13,051 nucleotides of DNA, taken from Prevotella sp. GTDB taxonomy: Bacteria > Bacteroidota > Bacteroidia > Bacteroidales > Bacteroidaceae. Below are positions 1 through 6,491 of this stretch, one piece after another. The translations under genes were made by a program, and so were the position numbers. Where the stretch lies: positions 1-13,051 of the forward strand of contig JAJPYV010000121.1 in NCBI GenBank assembly GCA_021204735.1, given 5' to 3'. The notes below the pieces were generated by a model. That model was not told where the DNA came from. It saw nothing but the letters and a program-made list of their open reading frames with translations, and made no database searches. Every line of letters starts with the position of its first letter. Within the stretch, counting starts at the first letter, position 1.

Positions 1-20
1 AAGTTAAAAGTTAAAAGTTT
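1..20. repeat. AT-rich heptanucleotide tandem tract
   Basis: Two full heptads AAGTTAA followed by a partial third. This is the same heptad family as the tracts that flank galE at 6461-6491 and 7553-7585, which differ by A/G at the third position. The tract is cut by the window edge, so its full copy number is unknown. It joins directly onto the inverted-repeat element at 15-76. Confidence 0.6.
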
Positions 21-76
21 CGATTAAGCAAGAGCAGAGCCAAACTTGTTTGGACTATGCCGAGCGTGAGAAACTT
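15..76. repeat. Nested inverted-repeat element, intergenic
   Basis: Outer arms AAGTTTC (15-21) and GAAACTT (70-76) are perfect complements. They enclose a central near-palindrome CCAAACTTGTTTGG (40-53). The GC content is higher than that of the surrounding AT-rich DNA. The layout resembles dispersed intergenic repeat units that I recall from Prevotella-like genomes, but that is from memory and a genome self-comparison is needed. On the minus strand a 23-codon ORF (95 down to 24) runs through it; it is probably a by-product of the repeat. Confidence 0.4.
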
Positions 77-151
77 CATCGAAGATAAAGTTCATTTTTG
101 CTTGAGAGGTTGCCATTTGGGGCTATTATAATATTCATTCTGAATTTTTTC

Positions 152-159
152 CAAAAGTA
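152..159 (-). promoter_or_regulatory. Candidate leftward promoter, -7-like element
   Basis: Read on the minus strand this is TACTTTTG, an exact match to the Bacteroidota -7 consensus TAnnTTTG. A strongly A-rich stretch (minus-strand view of 184-230) lies just upstream, where an UP-like element would sit. I see no good TTTG at the -33 position. It would drive transcription leftwards, out of the window, toward a gene that cannot be seen. Confidence 0.4.
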
Positions 160-183
160 CAAATAATTTCCGATAAATGAACT

Positions 184-230
184 TATTTTTATTTTTTATC
201 TTTTCTTTTTTATTTTTTCTTTTTTATTTT
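184..230. repeat. Low-complexity polypyrimidine (T-rich) tract
   Basis: About 47 bases almost wholly T, with scattered A and C, built of T5-T6 runs. On the transcribed minus strand it is an A-rich purine run, so it cannot act as the U-tract of a terminator for the operon to the right. It may be an UP-like or bendable tract for the leftward promoter at 152-159, or simply slippage-prone DNA. The plus-strand ORF through it (177-359) is Leu/Phe-rich only because of the T-runs. Confidence 0.5.
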
Positions 231-236
231 GCCGCA

Positions 237-320
237 GGCATTGCTTCTCAAGCAAAATTGCTTTTTTATTTTGCGAAGCAATGCCCCACAGAAGTTTGCA
301 ATCAACTTCTATGGGGCATT
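237..320 (-). other. Two overlapping, mutually exclusive hairpins after the sus operon
   Basis: Hairpin A pairs 237-247 with 275-285 (11 bp perfect) and, inside it, 252-258 with 268-274 (7 bp), with a 4-base bulge and a 9-base loop. Hairpin B pairs 280-288 with 312-320 (9 bp) and, after one C/A mismatch, 290-296 with 304-310 (7 bp), with a 7-base loop. The arms share 280-285, so only one can be complete at a time. On the plus strand B is followed by TTTTCATTT-like sequence; on the minus strand there is no good U-tract. The site lies 63-146 bases beyond the stop of the small lipoprotein gene, so a 3'-end or RNA-stabilising role, or a bidirectional terminator, is likely. Confidence 0.5.
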
Positions 321-338
321 TTCATTTACAATATTAAG

Positions 339-380
339 AATGTAAGAGGATTCAGGTAAATCTGTACCCTCTTATACATT
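339..380 (-). terminator. Hairpin immediately after the lipoprotein stop codon
   Basis: AATGTAAGAGG (339-349) pairs with CCTCTTATACATT (368-380) except for a two-base TA bulge, with an 18-base loop. It begins two bases after the stop codon of the small lipoprotein gene. The following minus-strand sequence is only mildly T-rich, so it is a weak intrinsic terminator at best; it may act together with the hairpins at 237-320. Confidence 0.35.
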
Positions 381-382
381 GA

Positions 383-832
383 TTATTGTTTTACACCTGT
401 AAAGACGTAATTGTAAGTATAATTATTTCGTCCAACTTTTTCAGAAGTGCTGAACGCGCTTATTATACTACCATCACCATATATACGTCCACTGAATGCA
501 ATGCCCATACCATTGTTTGTGGAAACATTCTCGAAAACGAATCCGTCGTTGGCATGTGCGATATTTGCAATTGATGAACCACTATATAAATCACCTGCAT
601 CGAAAGCGACATAAGCCTGATATGCCTCGCCAGCAGTGATAACCACTGTTCCGGCAGCGTATGTAGTATCTGTATCGCCATCCAATACTTTGGAGTAAGT
701 TCCTACATACGTTCCTGCAGCAGCTATCTCAGGAGTTGTAGAGAACGTTACATCGTCGTCATCGTCATTACATGATACAGCAGTGAAACCAAGCGCCACA
801 AACGCCATCATAAAATATATTATCTTTTTCAT
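383..832 (-). CDS. Small surface-type lipoprotein of unknown function in SusCD operon
   Basis: A 149-residue protein. The N-terminus is Met-Lys-Lys, a hydrophobic stretch, then a lipobox A-V-S-C with the lipidated cysteine at residue 21. It is followed at once by Asn and five Asp. Acidic residues right after the lipid cysteine are the export signal that places Bacteroidota lipoproteins on the cell surface, so surface display facing SusC/SusD is expected. The mature part (about 125 residues) is rich in Gly, Ala, Thr, Tyr and alternating hydrophobic residues, which suggests an all-beta, perhaps lipocalin- or calycin-like fold. I see no catalytic motif and do not recognise the family. It starts 43 bases after susD and is the last gene of the unit; the ATG follows an A-rich leader without a Shine-Dalgarno sequence. 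Likely an accessory binding protein of the transporter (inference). Confidence 0.8.
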   Translation of the reverse strand: MKKIIYFMMAFVALGFTAVSCNDDDDDVTFSTTPEIAAAGTYVGTYSKVLDGDTDTTYAAGTVVITAGEAYQAYVAFDAGDLYSGSSIANIAHANDGFVFENVSTNNGMGIAFSGRIYGDGSIISAFSTSEKVGRNNYTYNYVFTGVKQ

Positions 833-875
833 CTTTTCTATTATTTTAGTATGTTATTTTAGAAATCACTTAGTA

Positions 876-2711
876 TCAATAGCCCGGATTCTGGTCTGCA
901 TCAGTCATACTGTCATTACCGCTAATCTCGGAAGCTGGTATAGGACGATACCATTTAACCTCACCTGCCATATTGCTCATATCAGAGATAGAACTGATAT
1001 TGCTGTTGAAAGCGACGTTGTATCTTACAAGCTGACGGGTACGGCGCAAGTCCATCCATCTTACACGCTCTCCAAACATCTCACGAGCTGATTCATCAAG
1101 AATAACATCTATATCCTTGAAAGTTCCGAAAGTAGATGGTGGAGTGTAGTTCACAAACTGGCTCTCGTATGAAGTAAAATCACCAATGCTTGGAGCACCA
1201 GCACGTGCACGGACTTTATTCAAATAAGTGAGTGCATTAGCTTTTTCACCTGCCATAAGGTATGCCTCAGCTGCTACCAAGTACATCTCACTAACGTGGA
1301 ATACAACAACGTCACGATAGTCATTACTCTTACTCGTGGTCTGTGATGTTTCTGCGTCATCATACTTCTTCAGTACTGTCGGGAAATATTGCATAGTAGT
1401 CCAATAATCATAATTCTGTGTGGCATCCTTTGAAGCAACAGCACCAGTAGTTTCATCAAACGTATATTTTACTGTTGTGGAACCTAAGATAAATGCCTGC
1501 GGTACGACAACATTATCACCCTGAATGTACTGTGCCTTGTGAGCCTCCAATTCAGCCTCAGCATCATCTTGTGATTCGTACCATGGGAAGAATCTCAAGG
1601 CAATAGGCAACTTGCTCTTGTCAGCTACATTGTAATAAGCGAAATAACCGGTTGTCCCCCAGTTCTCACCGTCATAGTTGTAGATGGTGTTCATGAAAGA
1701 GCCGTCCCAACGCTCATCACCCTCATCCCAGAGATATACAGCCTTGTCAGACAAAGCCAAGTTAGAACCTACCTGCTTCAGACCAGTTACTGTCTGGTCG
1801 CCCATGTAACCACCATAGCTGTTCTCCAAGCTGTGTCCGCCGCTTGATTCATCACCAGGATAGTTGGCACGGTCGTACTGGATAGAGAATATTTCCTCAT
1901 CATTATCCTGATTCAATGCAGACCACTTGTCCTCAAAAGACATGGTGAGCTCCTGGCCGTCGATTGCGGCAACGGCATACTGGGCTGCTTTTGTGAAATA
2001 CTCTGTAGAGGTCGTAGTATAGCCACCTGATGCAGCATCTGTAAGCGTAGTGCCGAGATCCCAGCCGGCAGCGAGGCAAACCCTTGCCAAAAGAGCCTTG
2101 ACAGCCCTCTGGCTGATATAACCGCTGTTGCCGTAGGAAGTTATTGAATTAGCAGGCAGGCTGCTGTCGTTCATGATACCTTCCAAATCTTCTATAAGAG
2201 CCGGATAAATCTCTTCAAGCGGAGTACGAGGATATTCCCTGTTCGCATCCTCGATATACCACGTTACGTAAGGAACGGCGCCGAACATCTGAGTGAGCAG
2301 ATAGTAACCATAGCAGCGCATGAAGATAGCCTCAGCCGTTATCTGGGCATTGTTCTCGCCATATTTTATGCAGCAGTTTGCATGGTTGATAAGATCATAG
2401 GCGTTTGAGTAGAAACTCGAAACATCGCTTGTCTCAGGAGTCATAGTGTATAAAGTGAAAACACTTTCTTCCTTACTACGTACATTCATATAGAGGTCGG
2501 TTCCACACTCGTAAATATCAGTCTGCGGAACTATGGACGTAAACTCATCGTAAGCCGCGATGCGTAGTGCCTGAAGTCCGTCCTCAGTATTGAAATAACT
2601 GTCAGCACTGATATTAGACTTGTTCTTGGCGTCGAGGAAGTCAGAGCAGCTTGACATAGACAGCACTGCAACCACCGCCATTAACACTGAATATAATATA
2701 CTTTTTTTCAT
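876..2711 (-). CDS. susD: SusD/RagB-family nutrient-binding surface lipoprotein
   Basis: A 611-residue outer-membrane lipoprotein that caps the partner SusC channel and binds the oligomeric substrate. The signal peptide ends in a lipobox L-S-M-S-S-C with Cys22, followed by the S-D-F-L-D start usual for SusD proteins. The N-terminal SusD domain covers about residues 23-230, including R-A-V-K-A-L-L-A-R at 202-210, and the RagB/SusD C-terminal domain about 330-611. Hallmarks are the helix with E-M-Y-L-V-A-A-E-A-Y (475-484), L-D-E-S-A-R-E-M-F-G-E-R (538-549), R-P-I-P-A-S-E-I (589-596) and the family-typical Q-N-P-G-Y C-terminus. It starts 18 bases after susC, clearly co-transcribed. The substrate cannot be told from sequence, and no enzyme gene is beside it. 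The name is used in the family sense, not as the starch-specific protein. Confidence 0.95.
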   Translation of the reverse strand: MKKSILYSVLMAVVAVLSMSSCSDFLDAKNKSNISADSYFNTEDGLQALRIAAYDEFTSIVPQTDIYECGTDLYMNVRSKEESVFTLYTMTPETSDVSSFYSNAYDLINHANCCIKYGENNAQITAEAIFMRCYGYYLLTQMFGAVPYVTWYIEDANREYPRTPLEEIYPALIEDLEGIMNDSSLPANSITSYGNSGYISQRAVKALLARVCLAAGWDLGTTLTDAASGGYTTTSTEYFTKAAQYAVAAIDGQELTMSFEDKWSALNQDNDEEIFSIQYDRANYPGDESSGGHSLENSYGGYMGDQTVTGLKQVGSNLALSDKAVYLWDEGDERWDGSFMNTIYNYDGENWGTTGYFAYYNVADKSKLPIALRFFPWYESQDDAEAELEAHKAQYIQGDNVVVPQAFILGSTTVKYTFDETTGAVASKDATQNYDYWTTMQYFPTVLKKYDDAETSQTTSKSNDYRDVVVFHVSEMYLVAAEAYLMAGEKANALTYLNKVRARAGAPSIGDFTSYESQFVNYTPPSTFGTFKDIDVILDESAREMFGERVRWMDLRRTRQLVRYNVAFNSNISSISDMSNMAGEVKWYRPIPASEISGNDSMTDADQNPGY

Positions 2712-2729
2712 TGTCGTAAATGCGTTATG

Positions 2730-5700
2730 TTAGAATTTTATGTTTGCACCGAACTGCCATGTAATAGTGCTCGGACCATCATTCTTCATCGATGCACCAC
2801 CCCACTCTGGGTCGAAGCCCTTATACTTGGTGAATACGATCGGGTTGGTAACCGTGCAATAGATACGGAACTTGTTGCAGCCGATATGCTTCATCCACTT
2901 GCTTGGGAATGTATAGCCAAGAGTGATGTTCTTTACCTTCCAGTAAGAAGCATCTGTATAAGTTGACGTTACATCAGTCCAATAAGATGAAACTACAGAT
3001 TGGTTAGCAACATCCACACTTGGGAATGGGAAACTTCCGTAGTGAGTGGTCTCCTGATAAACAGGATTGATATATGTACCATCAGCATTTACACCATCGC
3101 AGTCGATAAGCGTACCAGCAGGGATATAGTAGTCCATATTCATGTGCATACGGCCACGGTCATCCATTCTGTAATACTCACCCAAAGTAGCGGATGTAAC
3201 AGTGTAATGCTGCTTAGCGTAGATAGAGAATGAGAAATCCCAATCCTTCCATGTGAGGGTTGATGTAATACTACCAGTCCATACAGGGTCGGAATTATAG
3301 ATTTTCTTATCATCATCAGTGAACTTTCCATCACCGTTGCGGTCAACGATAATAGGATCACCTTCTATCCAGCCGTAGCACTTGTTGTAGTATTCGTATG
3401 ACTTAACTTGTGAACCAGGAGTGAAGCCCATACTCTTTGCGATATCGTTGTCAGGAACAGTCATCATCTTGTCGCTTACGATACCATTCCACTCATAATC
3501 GTAAATATTGTTGTAAGCATAACCGATGATAAGGTTGCCTGTAGCACTGCCGCTGTAGTAGTTACCAGTACCGTTCACCTCACGTACAGTATTCTTGTTG
3601 TGAGCAAAGGTAAAGGTAGTTGTCCAGTGCCAGTCTTTTGTAGCGATGTTCTCTGTTGTCAAAGAAACCTCAACACCAGTATTGCGTACAGAACCGATGT
3701 TGGTAGTTACTGAACCGCCGCCAGACTCAAGCGGGAGTTGCACGCTATAGAGAAGGTCGGTAGAGGTCTTCTGATACCAGTCAACACTACCACGGATACG
3801 CTCGTTGAAGAAACCGAAGTCGATACCTGCATTGTACTCATGAGATTTCTCCCACTGCAATTCAGCGTCAACAACGCCGCTTGGATAGAAACCTGTGTAG
3901 TAAGTAGAACCGAATGGATAGTAAATTGCACTGGATACAGTCTGCTGCGTGTCGTAGTTGCCGATACCGGCGTTGTTACCAGTTACACCGTAAGAGAGAC
4001 GAATCTTAGCATTTGACAACCATTTCTTTGTCTTTGCCATGAAAGGCTCCTCAGACAGACGCCAAGCCAAAGCCACTGATGGGAAAGAGCCCCAACGGTA
4101 ATCTTTCGTGAACTTTGAGGAACCATCCCAACGGATAGTAGCCGTAATCATATACCTGCCTTTGAATGTGTAGTTACCACGGAGAGCCCATGACATCAAG
4201 CTGCTCTCACTGTAAGAGTTGGTAGAGTTGGAACCGGCAACATATTCACCAGTACTCATGTTCCACCAGTAAGTACCATCAAGCACGTCGGTATAATAAA
4301 GTTTCTGAGTCTCAGTCTTGCCATACTCAACAGAATAGAGGCCCATCAAGTTGATGTGGTGATCCTCACCGAACATCTGGTCCCAAGTGAGGACGTTATC
4401 CCACTTGTAGTTGAAACTCATCTGAGTATTCTTCTTTGCCATATCCTCTTCCTCATCGTAATAGCCTCTGTATGTACCGTCACGATAGTAGCTGTAGTTA
4501 GGTGAGAAGGTTGTCTTGAAAGTTACACCCTTATAAGGATTGATCTGCAGGTAGATGTTTGAAATGGCACGGTATGTGTCTCTGCTCTCCTTATAATCCT
4601 GGAGATACAGCAACGGGTTCTTTTGAGATGAGAACTGATAATCGGAAGATGATCCCATAGCCTCATAACCACCAGGCATATCCCAGAGGTTTCCGTCCTC
4701 ATCGTAAGGCTGCATGAAAGAGTTCATACGATAAGCATATTTTATGGCATCATCGTAACCGTAAGTATTGCCTATCTTAGCAAGGTTGACGCTGAAACCT
4801 GCACTTATATACTTGTTGATTTGTGCATCAAGACTGCCCTTGAAGTTGAACTTCTCCTCATTATCACCCGTGTAGATACCCTTCTCTGAAGAATAACCTA
4901 AACCAACGTGGTAGTTGAGCTTGTCGGAGGATCCACTTACAGCGAGGTAGTGGTTCTGCTGGTGACCGTTCTGTGTAACAAGGCTTGGCCAATCAACATA
5001 TTCACCATCAGCCAACATGGTCTTCAGACGATACTCTCCTGTTGAACTATTATAAAGAGCCATCTGTGGGAAGTAAGTTGATGCCATTCCCAATACACTT
5101 TGTCCATTAGTTGCACTTGTCAAATTGGAGTAAGTGCTTGTGGTGAAACGCAGGAAACGATAGTTGTAAAATTCCTGTGAGTCCATAAAGTCAGGCATAC
5201 GTGTTACCTCAGAGATACCATAGTATCCATCGTAAGAGATAGAAGGCTTGGAAGCTTTCTTGTCAACTGTTGTACCACTCTTGGTAGTTACCATTACGAC
5301 ACCTGCAGTAGCACGAGAACCGTAGATAGCGGTTGAGGAAGCGTCCTTCAATACATCGATACGCTCGATGTCCTGCGGGTTAAGCCAGTCGATATCGCTC
5401 ATGATAATACCATCGACAACGTACATAGGCGTTACATCAGAGTTGATAGATGACTTACCACGAATCTCGATGTCGTAACCACCGTTGGTACGTCCAGAAG
5501 ACTTGGTGATGCTCACACCCGGAACAGAACCCTGAAGGTTCTCGAGTACGTTAGGAGCACCCTTAGCATTCAACTGGTCAGTGTTGACAGAGGATACCGA
5601 ACCAGTAAGGTCGGTCTTCTTCATCGTACCGTAACCTACTACAACCACCTCGTTGAGTGACTGGTTGTCCTCCTCAAGAACGATGTTGAAGACGGTCTTG

Positions 5701-5966
5701 TTACCAACCGCAACAGTCTGGTCCTTGTAACCGATGTAGGAAATCTTCAGTTTCGATGAATGTGAAACGTCGTTGATAGAGAAATTACCGTCAAAGTCTG
5801 TAATTGCACCTACCTTGTCGTCCACCATCACGGTAACGCCAATCATTGGCTCACCGCTCGCATCCTTCACATTACCCGTGACTGTTGTCTGGGCGGATGC
5901 CACAATACAAATCACGGACATGAGAGAGAGCAATAAGGCTCTTTTGATTAGTAAATACATAAACAT
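2730..5966 (-). CDS. susC: SusC/RagA-family TonB-dependent outer-membrane transporter
   Basis: A 1078-residue outer-membrane barrel that imports substrate delivered by the SusD lid, powered by TonB-ExbBD. The signal peptide ends at V-A-S-A|Q (residues 22-26). A carboxypeptidase-D regulatory-like domain, the N-terminal extension typical of SusC, spans about 28-98. Then come the N-E-V-V-V-V-G-Y-G segment (105-113) and the plug domain to about 230, with Y-V-V-D-G (182-186), R-I-D-V-L-K-D (202-208) and A-I-Y-G-S-R (213-218). The rest is the barrel, with a Ca-type D-R-N-G-D-G-K loop near residue 875 and the usual terminal aromatic (Phe). Start chosen as the first ATG; a second in-frame ATG two codons on (at 5960) is equally possible. 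It is first in the transcription unit, behind a long leader (5967-6253). The length is normal for the family and the frame is intact. Confidence 0.96.
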   Translation of the reverse strand: MFMYLLIKRALLLSLMSVICIVASAQTTVTGNVKDASGEPMIGVTVMVDDKVGAITDFDGNFSINDVSHSSKLKISYIGYKDQTVAVGNKTVFNIVLEEDNQSLNEVVVVGYGTMKKTDLTGSVSSVNTDQLNAKGAPNVLENLQGSVPGVSITKSSGRTNGGYDIEIRGKSSINSDVTPMYVVDGIIMSDIDWLNPQDIERIDVLKDASSTAIYGSRATAGVVMVTTKSGTTVDKKASKPSISYDGYYGISEVTRMPDFMDSQEFYNYRFLRFTTSTYSNLTSATNGQSVLGMASTYFPQMALYNSSTGEYRLKTMLADGEYVDWPSLVTQNGHQQNHYLAVSGSSDKLNYHVGLGYSSEKGIYTGDNEEKFNFKGSLDAQINKYISAGFSVNLAKIGNTYGYDDAIKYAYRMNSFMQPYDEDGNLWDMPGGYEAMGSSSDYQFSSQKNPLLYLQDYKESRDTYRAISNIYLQINPYKGVTFKTTFSPNYSYYRDGTYRGYYDEEEDMAKKNTQMSFNYKWDNVLTWDQMFGEDHHINLMGLYSVEYGKTETQKLYYTDVLDGTYWWNMSTGEYVAGSNSTNSYSESSLMSWALRGNYTFKGRYMITATIRWDGSSKFTKDYRWGSFPSVALAWRLSEEPFMAKTKKWLSNAKIRLSYGVTGNNAGIGNYDTQQTVSSAIYYPFGSTYYTGFYPSGVVDAELQWEKSHEYNAGIDFGFFNERIRGSVDWYQKTSTDLLYSVQLPLESGGGSVTTNIGSVRNTGVEVSLTTENIATKDWHWTTTFTFAHNKNTVREVNGTGNYYSGSATGNLIIGYAYNNIYDYEWNGIVSDKMMTVPDNDIAKSMGFTPGSQVKSYEYYNKCYGWIEGDPIIVDRNGDGKFTDDDKKIYNSDPVWTGSITSTLTWKDWDFSFSIYAKQHYTVTSATLGEYYRMDDRGRMHMNMDYYIPAGTLIDCDGVNADGTYINPVYQETTHYGSFPFPSVDVANQSVVSSYWTDVTSTYTDASYWKVKNITLGYTFPSKWMKHIGCNKFRIYCTVTNPIVFTKYKGFDPEWGGASMKNDGPSTITWQFGANIKF

Positions 5967-6253
5967 TTTTTATTTTTAATTGTTTTAGAGTTGTTAGTCT
6001 TATATAAGATTAATACAAAAACTATATATAATAAGGTGTAACTCTTTTTAGGAGTATCGCCTCGTTAACCACTACTTGATTTCTGTTTTTATGGTTTTAA
6101 TATCTTTCAATTGGGTTTACACGCATTTTGTATAGTGTTTCACCACTCATTGATTTAGAGTTATAGAACTGTTTTAAGGTTGTTTATACCGATAAACAGA
6201 CATCTTAACGTGGCAATCCCCTCTTAATATGTATGAAAATGCCAACATTTTTA
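5967..6253 (-). promoter_or_regulatory. Long structured leader upstream of susC
   Basis: About 290 bases lie between the promoter-like element at 6254-6261 and the susC start. In transcript order it holds: a weak 5-bp inverted repeat (6240-6244 with 6211-6215); the hyphenated palindrome TGTTTATACCGATAAACA (6181-6198), which overlaps an alternative pairing of 6194-6199 with 6169-6174; a 14-base sequence at 6149-6162; a 17-codon ORF at 6150-6097; an AGAGTT segment (minus strand, 6040-6045); a 12-base palindrome TCTTATATAAGA (5998-6009); and a second copy of the 14-base sequence (5979-5992, one mismatch), 12 bases before the susC ATG. AGAGTT is complementary to the AACTCT in both 14-base copies. 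This suggests regulated translation or attenuation, but no known riboswitch class is recognised. Confidence 0.45.
6097..6150 (-). CDS. Possible 17-codon leader peptide upstream of susC
   Basis: ATG-initiated frame encoding MSGETLYKMRVNPIERY and ending in TAA, wholly inside the susC leader, 130 bases before the susC start. Its start codon overlaps the end of the upstream copy of the 14-base element that also sits just before susC, so both frames have a similar initiation context. It has no signal peptide and no run of identical codons, such as a classical attenuator peptide would show. An 18-codon open frame can easily arise by chance, so confidence is low; conservation in related leaders would decide. 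Confidence 0.2.
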   Translation of the reverse strand: MSGETLYKMRVNPIERY

Positions 6254-6261
6254 CAAAAGTA
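6254..6261 (-). promoter_or_regulatory. Candidate susC promoter, -7-like element
   Basis: On the minus strand this reads TACTTTTG, an exact match to the Bacteroidota -7 consensus TAnnTTTG and identical to the element at 152-159. The upstream 30 bases are very AT-rich but contain no clear TTTG at -33. It lies about 91 bases beyond the galE terminator hairpin and would give a transcript with a leader of roughly 280 bases. It is the best match in the intergenic region, but not proven. Confidence 0.4.
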
Positions 6262-6351
6262 ATGTTTATATTTATAATATTACTATTTTGTTAATATGTT
6301 TTTAGATAATTTTGCAATTTGACCAATGTTTTTAAACTTTTTAAAACTTAC

Positions 6352-6388
6352 AAAATGACAAGTTTCCTATATTAAAACTTGTCATTTT
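6352..6388 (-). terminator. Strong intrinsic terminator hairpin downstream of galE
   Basis: AAAATGACAAGTTT (6352-6365) pairs perfectly over 14 bp with AAACTTGTCATTTT (6375-6388); the loop is 9 bases. The arms begin with A-run and end with T-run, so it can work on either strand. It lies 97 bases past the galE stop and before the susC promoter candidate, where it would end galE transcription and insulate the sus unit. Confidence 0.75.
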
Positions 6389-6460
6389 AAGAAGACAGAA
6401 TCAATTTGTGTCTATTCGTATTTAAACAATGACTCAAACAAGTTTACAAGCAAGAACGCA

Positions 6461-6491
6461 TTTTTAATTTTTAATTTTTAATTTTTAATTT
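6461..6491. repeat. TTTTTAA heptamer tandem tract overlapping the galE stop
   Basis: Four exact copies of TTTTTAA (6461-6488) plus TTT. The galE stop codon (6485-6487) and part of its last codon lie inside the tract, so the repeat defines the end of the protein. It is in inverted orientation relative to the tract at 7553-7585 on the other side of galE. Confidence 0.8.

Noticed and set aside
24..95. Minus-strand 23-codon ORF downstream of the leftward promoter element
   Set aside because: It coincides with the inverted-repeat element and has no recognisable features; it is most likely repeat-derived.
177..359. Plus-strand 60-codon frame rich in Phe and Leu
   Set aside because: The first half is just the translated T-rich tract and the second half is the two hairpins. 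There is no plausible membrane-protein pattern beyond the homopolymer effect.
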